Source of the DNA: an uncultured Bacteroides sp.
GTDB taxonomy: Bacteria; Bacteroidota; Bacteroidia; Bacteroidales; Bacteroidaceae
Length of the DNA: 64,000 nucleotides
NCBI GenBank assembly: GCA_949289295.1
Contig: CASENM010000016.1
Span: 37,067 to 101,066 of the forward strand
Direction: 5' to 3'
How positions within the stretch are numbered: position 1 is the first letter of the stretch; each line of letters opens with the position of its first letter. This document shows, one piece after another, positions 42,770-51,280 of this stretch. A program made the translations under genes and the position numbers. The notes under the pieces were generated by a model. It was not told the DNA's origin. It made no database searches and was given only the letters and a program-made list of their open reading frames with translations.

Positions 42770-42851
42770 AAAACGCTTCGGCGTTTTAGATAAAACGACG
42801 GGTCATTCCGACCGAAACGCCGAAGCGTTTTTTCCGGCCGGAATGACCCGT
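42770..42851. repeat. Interlocked inverted repeats between convergent genes
   Basis: Arms A (42770-42787, AAAACGCTTCGGCGTTTT) and A' (42814-42831) pair, and arms B (42798-42810, ACGGGTCATTCCG) and B' (42839-42851) pair. The order is A-B-A'-B', so the two stems are either alternatives or a pseudoknot. A T-run follows A'. It lies between two convergent genes and probably terminates both. Confidence 0.75.
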
Positions 42852-42870
42852 CCGCTTTTTATGCGGAATC

Positions 42871-43425
42871 CTATACTTTCCCAATGTCAAACTTTTCCGG
42901 ATACTTCCCTTTGAAATTCCTGAAATAAAGTTTGATATCCCTCATGTCTTTGTCGATATTTCCGCTGGGAATAAGATACCTGTCGGCCACGATACATTTT
43001 TTTTCGTAATCGATGCCGATGAGCACAATAGGAATCTGTGCCCCCAAGGCGATGTAATAGAACCCTTTTTTCCAGTCCGGATTGGCCGACCGTGTACCCT
43101 CCGGCGTAATGGCCAGATGGAATGTGTCGCTCTGTCCGGCCCGTTCGATAAGCTGGTCAACCATCGACGTGCGCTTGTCGCGGTAGACAGGTATTCCCCC
43201 CATCCACCGGAAAAAGGCCCCCAGCGGAAAGAAAAACCATTCCTTTTTCATCAGGAAGCCCGACTTGCGTCCGATGGCGTTGATGAACAGTTTCCCGATG
43301 AACAAATCCCAGTTGGTGGTGTGCGGTGCGGCGCAGATGATGCATTTCTTGAAGTCGGGCACACTGACCTTTGCCTTCCATCCCAACAGCTTGTAATAGA
43401 TGAAGCGGCAGACTGACTGCTTCAT
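42871..43425 (-). CDS. 1-acylglycerol-3-phosphate acyltransferase-like protein
   Basis: A 184-residue acyltransferase of the PlsC superfamily. The HX4D motif is His35-Asp40 (HTTNWD), and IPVYRDKR and PEGTRS follow. These enzymes acylate lysophosphatidate or related lipids at the membrane. It is shorter than usual PlsC and lacks the N-terminal helix, like a branch of Bacteroides acyltransferases that may act on ornithine- or glycine-type lipids. The gene starts 5 bases after the small upstream gene on the same strand. Confidence 0.82.
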   Translation of the reverse strand: MKQSVCRFIYYKLLGWKAKVSVPDFKKCIICAAPHTTNWDLFIGKLFINAIGRKSGFLMKKEWFFFPLGAFFRWMGGIPVYRDKRTSMVDQLIERAGQSDTFHLAITPEGTRSANPDWKKGFYYIALGAQIPIVLIGIDYEKKCIVADRYLIPSGNIDKDMRDIKLYFRNFKGKYPEKFDIGKV

Positions 43426-43430
43426 GCCGG

Positions 43431-43703
43431 TTATTTTGACAGTTCGTTGAACTTATCGAAAACTTCGTCAATTCCTTTGTTGAAATCTTCTTTCAGCTTT
43501 TTGTAGGACAGTTTTATGTTGCCCGGTTCAGGATGACAAATCCGTCTGAGTGTATCCGTTTGCAGCTCGTTGATTTTCATGAACAGCTTGCCGTATTCTT
43601 CTCTTTTTTCTATAGGAGCTTGCGAGGCATCCATCAAGCACATTGATATAGTAACTTCACTGATATAGTTAACCGATTTCTTTAAGTTCCTTTTGTTTGC
43701 CAT
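43431..43703 (-). CDS. Small helical conserved-type protein
   Basis: A 90-residue cytoplasmic protein, probably helical throughout, with heptad-like Leu/Ile spacing (SYKKLKEDFNKGIDEVFDKF). No known motif is recognised. It lies 5 bases upstream of the acyltransferase on the same strand, so the two may be co-expressed. A near-consensus -7 (TATCTTTA) lies on the minus strand at about 43742-43749. Confidence 0.55.
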   Translation of the reverse strand: MANKRNLKKSVNYISEVTISMCLMDASQAPIEKREEYGKLFMKINELQTDTLRRICHPEPGNIKLSYKKLKEDFNKGIDEVFDKFNELSK

Positions 43704-43935
43704 AATTGTTGAATTTTATAAGTTAATTGATGAATATGACGTAAAGATACGTTTTTTTCCGGAAAATCCGATAAAAGAACAGGAATAAATAGAAATAAGT
43801 TACTTATAAGTATTTCTCAAAGAGTGAGGTAATGACTTGGCAACGGTCGCAAATTCCATGAAATGCGGTGTATTTCTGTCAAATAACTCTGTGCAAGAGT
43901 ACAAAAATAAAATTAAAGAGAAAACACAAATAATT

Positions 43936-44844
43936 TTATGTGCCAATGTCAGACAGGATTGAACCGATATTTTCGTCAAAGGAGACCCAATTAGTCATTC
44001 GGTTTTGTGCATCGGGATAATCTTTATTGATGCGCACCAATGTGATGTTTTTCCTTTGAGCCGCCAGCCGCTCGAAAAGGAAACGGATGATGGTCGGAGT
44101 ATTATAGCCTACGCCGAGTTCCAACAGAAGCGCATTGCCATCGCAAACCTTTTCCATATAGTCCTGATAGCGTTCATAGCTTGCGTACCATTGGTTATCC
44201 TGCACAAAATAATGGTCTTTCCGTACATGCACATCCATCTTGCCGCCACACACCGGGCAATGTGGGACAAGTCCGGATGGAATGCGGCAATCCGTTGTCT
44301 GCCGCACCATTTTCCTGACGAGATTTTCATTGTAGTACAGCTTCTCATGGCATCTATCAGCACATTGAAGGTAAGCATAATCTCCTTGTACGGCAAAAAT
44401 ACGTTCCTTGTCAAAGCCGGACTTTTCAAACTGCCCGTCCACATTGGTCGTTATCACGAAGTAGTCCTTTTCACTTATGATACTGAACAGCCGGCGGTAT
44501 GAATTTGTCGCAGGCATATCGAGGCGATTCATAAGGATGTGCCTAGCCCAATATGCCCACCGTTCCTTTTCCGTTTGAAAAGGATAAAATGCAGAAGAAT
44601 ACATATCCGTAAGACCATATCTCGCAATGAAGTCCGTGAAGCTGTCCGTAAAACGCTTTCCGCCGTATGCGATGCCTGCCGCAGCCGAAAGCCTGGCTCC
44701 TGCACCGATGACCACATAATCCGCATGGTCAATCGCATTACGCAGTTTGAACAATCTGCCCTCATAACTGTCTTTGATAATTGCTTTATGGTAAAAGTCT
44801 TCTGTAAATGGATAAATCCTCGTTTTTGAATACATTGAATACAA
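43936..44844 (-). CDS. SirTM-type sirtuin (probable protein ADP-ribosyltransferase)
   Basis: A 302-residue Sir2-fold protein. The NAD motif VVIGAGARLSAAAGI is at 44-58, TTNVDGQF is at 132-139 (Asn134), and zinc cysteines are Cys161, Cys165, Cys196 and Cys199. At the position of the deacetylase catalytic His there is Gln153 (IFAVQGDY). This pattern fits SirTM, the macrodomain-linked sirtuins that ADP-ribosylate proteins and do not deacetylate. It overlaps the tail of a broken macrodomain gene directly upstream, which is the partner normally found with SirTM and removes the mark. The open reading frame itself looks intact. A start at Met4 is possible. Confidence 0.78.
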   Translation of the reverse strand: MYSMYSKTRIYPFTEDFYHKAIIKDSYEGRLFKLRNAIDHADYVVIGAGARLSAAAGIAYGGKRFTDSFTDFIARYGLTDMYSSAFYPFQTEKERWAYWARHILMNRLDMPATNSYRRLFSIISEKDYFVITTNVDGQFEKSGFDKERIFAVQGDYAYLQCADRCHEKLYYNENLVRKMVRQTTDCRIPSGLVPHCPVCGGKMDVHVRKDHYFVQDNQWYASYERYQDYMEKVCDGNALLLELGVGYNTPTIIRFLFERLAAQRKNITLVRINKDYPDAQNRMTNWVSFDENIGSILSDIGT

Positions 44845-45251
44845 CCGTCTGAATATAAGAAGCCGTTTTAAGGCAATCCGTCACTGTTTCCACCGCTATC
44901 TGTACCGCCCGTTCTTGTGGGAATCTGAATTGGGCATTGTTGGCGGCATTGACGATGGCACGCTTGTAACCGGGTTATATCTCCCTGCCATATCCGAAGC
45001 CTGCTGTCCGATTGGCACGGCGGTATGTCCGACAAAGCGACGATACCTTTATCTGCCAGTTGTTGCCTCAATTCGGCATCTTGCGCTTGCAGGAACTTTG
45101 GACTCACAGGTTGCGGAGGGCGCACATTAAGCAAAGCCCTCATCACGGACTGTTGCTTTTCCAGCGCATCGGGTATCCGCCACTCGGCATATTCCTCCCG
45201 CTCGGCAAGCAGAGTGCGGAGTATGTGCCGCAAATTGTCAATCCTGCTCAC
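44786..45251 (-). pseudogene. Broken macrodomain (ADP-ribosyl hydrolase) gene
   Basis: From GTG 45251 the first 95 codons match the N-terminal part of zinc-type macrodomain hydrolases (LLNVRPPQPVSPKFLQAQDA, DKGIVALSDIPP, LRIWQGDITRLQ). Near 44959-44963 the frame shifts. In the new frame the text continues as AIVNAANNAQ and then jumps straight to FRFPQERAVQIAVETV, the C-terminal helix of the family. About 100-110 codons of the core are therefore missing. It ends with TAA at 44788-44786, inside the start of the sirtuin gene. The remnant cannot form an active domain. Confidence 0.78.
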
Positions 45252-45647
45252 TGTATTTATAATGCTCGAGAACAGGAGGTGTCGGGGTCAGGTCGTAATA
45301 ATCCAGTTTGGCGACAGGCAGGCGGAAATAAGCCAAATCGGTATATTGCTTATATAGGCGTGGCAGAACCGGATTATCCGCGTAGATTTCACGGGCCACA
45401 TCGTCCGATACATCAAATACGGCATGTCCGGTCGCTCGGACAGATATGTTCCCGTCCATGGCAAGCAGCCCGATGTTGGGGCTTTCTTGCAGTTGACGGT
45501 ACACTTCCTTATGCGGAGAAGTTGCAAAGTAAAGGGTATGCCCTTCCTGTTTCATGATTTGGAACACCCGGATTTTGGGTTTGTCCTGCTCACGGTGGTA
45601 AAAGCCACATCCTTATGACTGCTTAAAAATTCAAATGCTTTTTCCAT
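45238..45647 (-). pseudogene. Frameshifted pyridoxamine-phosphate-oxidase-like gene
   Basis: A natural start at ATG 45647 (MEKAFEFLSSHKDVAFTTV) runs into a stop, and the matching continuation EQDKPKIRVFQIMKQEG lies in another frame. One base seems to be missing near 45588-45594. The remainder (GHTLYFATSPHKEVYRQLQE, NIGLLAMDGNISVRATGHAV) resembles small FMN-binding split-barrel proteins. It shares the operon direction with the broken macrodomain and the sirtuin. A shorter product from Met 45567 might still be made but would lack the first strands. Confidence 0.7.
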
Positions 45648-45681
45648 GATTGAAATTCGTTTATTCATTGTTTGAAAAAGG

Positions 45682-45716
45682 CTTCGGACGGTGCGATATT
45701 CAAGTACCGTCCGAAG
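45682..45716 (-). terminator. Orphan hairpin upstream of the SirTM locus
   Basis: CTTCGGACGGT (45682-45692) and ACCGTCCGAAG (45706-45716) form a perfect 11-base stem with a 13-base loop. On the minus strand it is followed by CCTTTTTC. No minus-strand gene lies upstream, so it is either an attenuator or a leftover from rearrangement. Confidence 0.5.
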
Positions 45717-45850
45717 TGTCATTGTTCAGTATACCTTATTCTTATTTATAGAGAGCTTTGCCCAAGTATAAAGAAAAATTAAATCTGTCAACAGACAGGT
45801 CCTGTTACGCGGATAATTCCGCGTTATTCCGTAATATTGCACCCCGTTCA

Positions 45851-47692
45851 ATGGAATGCTTAAAAGAATTTTATACAGAAATGACAGAAATGAATAATCC
45901 TTCCGCATGGTATTCAAAGCGCATTGATGAGACCGGCCGGCAGTTGTCTGATATAAAAGTTCAAATCAATCGTGTCAGTATATTCCGTGTGGTCTTGTTC
46001 CTTGCGGGAGTGATTGGCGTTGTCTGTTTCTTTCATTCCGGCATGTGGGCTGTCTTGCTGACTGTCTGCTGCACATTCCTGCCTTTTCTTGTATTGGTCA
46101 AATACCATAACCGGCTTTATTGCCGCAGGGACCGGCTTGAGGCCCAGTTGCGGCTGAATCAGCTTGAACTGGGAGGACTGCAAGGAGACTATTCAGCCTT
46201 TGATGAAGGAACGGAATTTATAGATCCTGAACATCCCTATTCATACGATCTCGACATTTTCGGACGCAAATCATTATTCCAGGCAATCAACCGTACGTGC
46301 ACACACATCGGAAGACAGATTCTTGCCGGATGGATGCAAAAACATCTGACAGACAAAAAAGAGATTGAGACAAGACAAGAGTGCGTTTCCGATTTAAGCG
46401 GACGGACTGCCTTCCGTGAGGATTTCCAGGTGACAGGTTCAATCAATAAGGGGGAAAGGTCCGATGAAGCGGAAATACGCCGCTGGAGCAACGCTCCGTC
46501 TGTCCTGCAACACTTGTGGTGGGTAAGGTTATGTTTGTGGGGAGTTCCCGTTGTCAATGCGACATTGCTGCTTCTCGGATTGGCCCGCATCATATCATTG
46601 AGTTGGTTCGGACTTTGCTTTATGTCTTTTGTAATCCTTAGTTTCGGCCTGGTCCGCCGGATAACCGTTATGCAAGACGTATACGGGAAACGGTTGAAGA
46701 CATTGGACAAATATGCCCGACTGATCACACTTGTAAAAAGACAGTCATGGAAGGCTTCTGCCTTACAGCAGCTGGCGGATTCGCTCGACATTGACGGACA
46801 TTCGCCGGCCGGCGCATTGGCGCAACTGTCCAGAGAGCTCGACCGGCTTGATTTGCGCAATAACCAGCTGCTATACATCATCCTGGAGGGAAGCCTTTTC
46901 TTCCAGCTCCGTCAGGCTGTCCGCATCGAGCGGTGGAAAGAACGCTATGGGAACCACCTGATGCATTGGCTGGAAACCGTAGGTGAAATGGATGCACTCT
47001 GCTCCCTTTCCACATTCGCCTATAATCATCCGGCATATGCCTGTCCGGCCATTTCCGACAAGCCGTTTTCTTTTATGGCAAGAAATATGGGCCATCCGCT
47101 GATGCCGGAAAACAAATGTGTGAGAAATGACGTGTCCATCCCTTCACGTCCGTTCTTCCTGGTCATTACCGGTGCGAATATGGCAGGGAAGAGCACATAC
47201 CTCCGCACCATTGGCGTCAACTATTTATTGGCATGTATGGGGTGCCCTGTATGCTGTGACGCTTTGACTCTTTATCCGGCACGATTATTTACCAGCCTGC
47301 GCACGACCGATTCATTATCCGACAACGAGTCCTATTTCTTTGCCGAGCTGAAACGCTTGAAACGGATCATCGGCCAGCTGAATGAAGGAAAAGAATTGTT
47401 TATTATTCTTGACGAGATATTGAGAGGCACGAATTCGGTCGACAAACAAAAAGGATCGCTCGACCTTATACGCCAGTTTATGCGGCTTAATACAGATGGA
47501 GTTATCGCCACACACGATCTGCTGTTGGCGACATTGGCAGGACAATTCCCTGAAAACATCCGCAATTATTGCTTCGAGGCTGATATTCGTGATAACGAAC
47601 TGGCTTTCTCGTATCGCTTGCGTGAGGGTGTGGCCCAAAACATGAATGCCTGCTTCTTGATGAGGAAAATGGGTATCACAGTGGCCGACTGA
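45851..47692 (+). CDS. Membrane-anchored MutS-family ATPase
   Basis: A 613-residue protein from ATG 45851 (45881 is an equally fair start; an upstream TTG at 45758 is in frame). The C-terminal ATPase domain has Walker A GANMAGKST, Walker B LFIILDEILRGTNS and a switch histidine (GVIATHDLLLATLA), as in MutS domain V. Unlike MutS it lacks the mismatch-binding domain and carries membrane segments near residues 44-84 and again near 205-250. It is therefore not classical mismatch repair. Similar MutS-like membrane proteins exist in Bacteroides with unknown roles. It is a single gene in the accessory-looking stretch. Confidence 0.72.
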   Translation: MECLKEFYTEMTEMNNPSAWYSKRIDETGRQLSDIKVQINRVSIFRVVLFLAGVIGVVCFFHSGMWAVLLTVCCTFLPFLVLVKYHNRLYCRRDRLEAQLRLNQLELGGLQGDYSAFDEGTEFIDPEHPYSYDLDIFGRKSLFQAINRTCTHIGRQILAGWMQKHLTDKKEIETRQECVSDLSGRTAFREDFQVTGSINKGERSDEAEIRRWSNAPSVLQHLWWVRLCLWGVPVVNATLLLLGLARIISLSWFGLCFMSFVILSFGLVRRITVMQDVYGKRLKTLDKYARLITLVKRQSWKASALQQLADSLDIDGHSPAGALAQLSRELDRLDLRNNQLLYIILEGSLFFQLRQAVRIERWKERYGNHLMHWLETVGEMDALCSLSTFAYNHPAYACPAISDKPFSFMARNMGHPLMPENKCVRNDVSIPSRPFFLVITGANMAGKSTYLRTIGVNYLLACMGCPVCCDALTLYPARLFTSLRTTDSLSDNESYFFAELKRLKRIIGQLNEGKELFIILDEILRGTNSVDKQKGSLDLIRQFMRLNTDGVIATHDLLLATLAGQFPENIRNYCFEADIRDNELAFSYRLREGVAQNMNACFLMRKMGITVAD

Positions 47693-48403
47693 TAATGATA
47701 AGGATGGCAATCGTCCAATTTGCCGTGGTCCGCATCGCTTTGCTTGTTCGGGTAGCTCTTACGGATGCAAAAATACGAAACGAAATTGAATTTATCTACT
47801 TCTGCGTTCAATTTTATCCAACCAAATAATGACAAAAACGGCTGTTTTGTCGTTATTGTCATATCAATTTCATATCATTTGTCAATGAATTATTATAAAA
47901 AAATATGCAGCAACTTCCGCAACATAGGGCTTTTACACTTTCCGAATTTGGCATACGCTTTCATAAATTCACTCCCTCGCAAGACAATGATGCCCCAAAG
48001 CATATACTCATCAAGATGACTATTATATCATTGGGGTAGTTGAGAAAGGGGTGGGACATTGTGTCATAGATTTCTTAAAAATCTTTCTCGGAAGACGAGA
48101 AATATCGTCTGAAAGAGTGTAAAAAGGCGTGTTTATGAATTATTTTTGCGTAAATCGGTCATGTTGCTTGTCGGATAAAGCGGATGATTCAGGCCGCGTC
48201 GGTTGTTGACATTTCAAAAGGTCATATTGAACGGTAGGGCGAAAGAATGGTTCTGCCCGCACAGAAAAAATATAGACAGGGCTTTGTTAAAAAGAGCCAA
48301 AAAAAACGTTTTTTGGGATAATTTCTTTATTTTCAGGGAAAATTTTATTGATGCCGGGCGGGGTTAGGAAATGTACCGGTCTGGAAATGTTACGTTACGA
48401 GAA
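47693..48403. other. Intergenic stretch without a clear gene
   Basis: About 710 bases of A/T-rich sequence. A short plus-strand reading frame at 47765-48019 begins with codons for KYETKLNLST, resembling the frame at 45758, but its later part looks non-coding. A plus-strand -7 box (TATTTTTG) lies at 48141-48148. Two mutually exclusive small hairpins share bases at 48084-48110. A minus-strand -7 box (TATTTTTG) lies at 47768-47775. Confidence 0.45.
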
Positions 48404-49594
48404 ATGGCTGATTTTACTAAGAACATATTGCTGTATGCACTGATTTGTTTTTTGCCGCAATCACTGCTTGCCCAAAGCGGCAATACGGGAATGGGGGATG
48501 ATGATTCTGGTAGTATGACATCTTTGGCAGAGCGTGTGTTGAAAATGGAAAAAAAGCAGGATGCGTTTAATGTCTATTTGAATTTCAGCGGTGCCGGCAG
48601 TGTCGGGCTTGGCGAGGAGGATGATAAGGCTGGGTTTAAGTGCAAGCAGCTCAGGCTTGAGATCAAGGGCAATCTGACAGATCGCTTTTATTACCGGTTC
48701 CGTCAGCGTTTAAACAAATCAAGTTCGGCAACCGATGGGGATAACTTTGCCAAAGCAACCGACTATATGATGGTGGGTTATCGTTTCAACGGAAAATGGT
48801 CGGTACAAGTTGGCAAGATGTGTCAGTATTGGGGAGGCTATGAGTTTGATGCCAATCCCGTACATATCTACCAGTATTCGGATATGATAGATAATCTGAA
48901 CAGTTCCAAGGCCGGAATCGTTGTCCTTTACAAGCCGGTTCTTTCTCAGGAATTTGTGGCAGAAATCTCGAATGCAAGAAACGAAAATCTAGAAACGGCT
49001 TTTCCTGGTGTCAAAACGCAAGGTATAGCGGATACAAAGATTCCCTTCGCATACATATTGAACTGGAACGGTAATTTTGCAGGAAATCATTTTCAGACCC
49101 GGTGGGCATGGGGACTGCGTACATTGGCCCGGAACACTTTTTCCCGTCAGATGATTCTTGGGCAAAGATTTGTTTATTCCAAGTTTCAATGCTATGTGGA
49201 CTATTCATGCGAATATGCTGACATTGACCGGATGGGAATTATTACCCGTGAAGTGGCACGCCTGCTTCCGGAAGGGGAGAGTCATTTTGAAAAAGTGGCA
49301 TACCACTCTTTGGTGGCGAAGGCAGACTGGCGGTTCGCCGGGCGTTGGAACGCTTATGTCCAGGGTATGTATGAAACGGCAAGTGTCAGGAAAGGCGTTG
49401 CCGAATTGAAAAACTATCGTAAGCATTACAGCTACTTTGCCGGTGTGGAATATTATCCGGACAAGTCGCAGGACCTTCGTGCTTTCTTGTCTTATCTTGG
49501 TCAGGCATACCGCTATACAGGGAAAAGTGGAATGCAGAACCGCAATGAAAACAGAATAGAGTTAGGCATAATGTATCGGATAAAATGTTTTTAG
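48404..49594 (+). CDS. Porin O/P-like outer-membrane protein
   Basis: A 396-residue protein from ATG 48404 with a signal peptide (ends SLLAQ near residue 24) and a short coiled coil (SLAERVLKMEKKQDAFNVYL) before a beta-barrel with repeated aromatic strands. The C-terminus ends in a strand (IELGIMYRIKCF), though the last residue after Cys is Phe as expected for the barrel signal. It resembles the phosphate-selective porin O/P family. Substrate and regulation are unknown. Confidence 0.72.
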   Translation: MADFTKNILLYALICFLPQSLLAQSGNTGMGDDDSGSMTSLAERVLKMEKKQDAFNVYLNFSGAGSVGLGEEDDKAGFKCKQLRLEIKGNLTDRFYYRFRQRLNKSSSATDGDNFAKATDYMMVGYRFNGKWSVQVGKMCQYWGGYEFDANPVHIYQYSDMIDNLNSSKAGIVVLYKPVLSQEFVAEISNARNENLETAFPGVKTQGIADTKIPFAYILNWNGNFAGNHFQTRWAWGLRTLARNTFSRQMILGQRFVYSKFQCYVDYSCEYADIDRMGIITREVARLLPEGESHFEKVAYHSLVAKADWRFAGRWNAYVQGMYETASVRKGVAELKNYRKHYSYFAGVEYYPDKSQDLRAFLSYLGQAYRYTGKSGMQNRNENRIELGIMYRIKCF

Positions 49595-49630
49595 AGGTGT
49601 TTGTTGTTTGGGCAGGTGCCGGATACGTTG

Positions 49631-50134
49631 TCAGGTTCCGGTGGCTTGTTCTTGCGCGGGCAGAAATTCGGCTCCGAACGAGAGTGGGAGGAGAGTCTTC
49701 ACTCCAGGGAGGATATAGATGTTCTTCTCGCCATAGAGCAGAATCCGGACAGGTTGTCCGGATCGTTTTTCTGTTTCGAGCAGCACTTGACGGCACGCCC
49801 CGCAGGGAGTGATGGGGGTACTGACAAATCCGGACGCATTGCGTGCGGCGATGGCCAGCATGAGAACCGGCTGGTCGGGGTATTGTGAATTGGCATAGAA
49901 CAAAGTGGTGCGCTCGGCACATGTACCTGAAGGATACGCCGCGTTCTCCTGATTGGAGCCGGTCACCGTAACCCCATTGGCGAGCAATGCTGCGGCCCCC
50001 ACCGCAAACTTGGAATAAGGGGAATAGCTTCTTGCGGTGGCTTCTTTAGCCGCATTGATAAGTGCGCGCTCTCTGTCATCCAGTTCGTCGTAGGAGACGG
50101 AGAGAATACGGATGTCAAGGTGAATCTCTTTCAT
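49631..50134 (-). CDS. cdd: Cytidine deaminase
   Basis: A 167-residue zinc enzyme. The catalytic CAE (72-74, SGTCAERTT) and the second zinc pair PCGACRQ (Cys111, Cys114) are complete, and SPYSKFAVGAA is the substrate-binding start. It converts cytidine and deoxycytidine to uridine forms in pyrimidine salvage. ATG 50134 is chosen; an extension to 50161 is unlikely. It converges with the porin gene and diverges from the glucosaminidase gene. Confidence 0.9.
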   Translation of the reverse strand: MKEIHLDIRILSVSYDELDDRERALINAAKEATARSYSPYSKFAVGAAALLANGVTVTGSNQENAAYPSGTCAERTTLFYANSQYPDQPVLMLAIAARNASGFVSTPITPCGACRQVLLETEKRSGQPVRILLYGEKNIYILPGVKTLLPLSFGAEFLPAQEQATGT

Positions 50135-50274
50135 GGCAGGATTTTGTTTGGCTTTCTGCAAAAGTAATCGAAAATCGTGTGATTTCCTAGTCTGTTATGA
50201 GCTTCGCCTGTCTTTTTCTCCGTTTTTTCTGTATTTTTTAACCTTGTCCCACCCCTCGATATGCGCCGATAAGC

Positions 50275-50282
50275 TATATTTG
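50275..50282 (+). promoter_or_regulatory. -7 box for the glucosaminidase gene
   Basis: TATATTTG matches TAnnTTTG and lies 25 bases before the ATG at 50307. Confidence 0.5.
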
Positions 50283-50306
50283 TACTTTAAAATAGAAAAA
50301 AGACAG

Positions 50307-51200
50307 ATGATGAAGCGGTTACGATACTTTTTTGTGTGGCTGTTGCTCGGGCTGGCCGTAGTTTCTGCATCAGGCCAGCGGCGCAACAAGGCGTATGAGG
50401 ATTATATCCATAAATATCGCAAGATTGCGGTGGACGAGATGAAGCGTTATCATGTGCCTGCCAGCATTACGCTGGCGCAGGGATTGCTGGAGTCGGGAGC
50501 CGGACGAAGTCAGCTTGCACGGAAGTCGAACAACCATTTCGGCATCAAGTGCGGAAGGTATTGGGATGGAAGGACGGTGCGGGCCGATGATGACGCGCCT
50601 GATGAATGTTTCCGTGCCTACCGTCATCCGAAAGATTCTTATCGCGACCATTCTAAATTCCTTCGGGGAGGGTCGAGGTATGCCTCGCTCTTCAAACTGA
50701 AAATCACGGACTACAAAGGCTGGGCAAGAGGGCTGAAGAAGGCCGGATATGCTACAGACCCGCGGTATGCTTCACGGCTGATCAACCTTATCGAACTGTA
50801 CGACTTGCATCAATATGACAGGGAGGGTGGCCTGGAATGGATGGAAGAGTTCCCGAATCCGCACCAGCCTTATCTGGCCAACGACCTGCTCTATGTGATT
50901 GCCCGGGAAGGCGATACGTTCAAGTCGATTGGCAGGGAATTTGATATCCGGAAGAAGAATGTGCGCAAGTATAACGAGCTTCCCAAAGGATATGAGTTTC
51001 AGGGAGGAGAGATTGTGTATCTGGAAGAGAAGCACAAGCGTGCCGTGGACGGCTTCATCAGCTATACGGTGCGTCCCGGCGATTCGATGTATTCCATCGC
51101 TCAGAAGTTTGGTGTAAAGCTGGCGAATCTGTATCGGTTGAATGGTATGGATGAGGATGACGGTGTTCCCGGTGTGGGAGAGATTGTCTGGTTGCAATGA
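50307..51200 (+). CDS. N-acetylglucosaminidase (GH73) with two LysM domains
   Basis: A 297-residue exported protein; ATG 50307 or 50310 starts the signal peptide (RYFFVWLLLGLAVVSASG). The GH73 domain has ASITLAQGLLESGAGRSQLA with its catalytic Glu and NNHFGIKCGRYWDG. Two LysM repeats follow (YVIAREGDTFKSIGREFD and YTVRPGDSMYSIAQKFGV) and bind peptidoglycan. The enzyme cleaves the glycan backbone in the periplasm, for example in daughter cell separation. Confidence 0.88.
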   Translation: MMKRLRYFFVWLLLGLAVVSASGQRRNKAYEDYIHKYRKIAVDEMKRYHVPASITLAQGLLESGAGRSQLARKSNNHFGIKCGRYWDGRTVRADDDAPDECFRAYRHPKDSYRDHSKFLRGGSRYASLFKLKITDYKGWARGLKKAGYATDPRYASRLINLIELYDLHQYDREGGLEWMEEFPNPHQPYLANDLLYVIAREGDTFKSIGREFDIRKKNVRKYNELPKGYEFQGGEIVYLEEKHKRAVDGFISYTVRPGDSMYSIAQKFGVKLANLYRLNGMDEDDGVPGVGEIVWLQ

Positions 51201-51280
51201 TACATCGGGAAAAATGTGTCAGAATGACTTCTGCTTTTCAATTATGACACATTTTCCCGTGCACTTTCTGAATCTCCGGA

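Noticed and set aside
47765-48019. 84-codon plus-strand frame after the MutS-like gene
   Set aside because: The first ten codons are suggestive, but the rest has no signal, domain or neighbour support; kept only as an observation.
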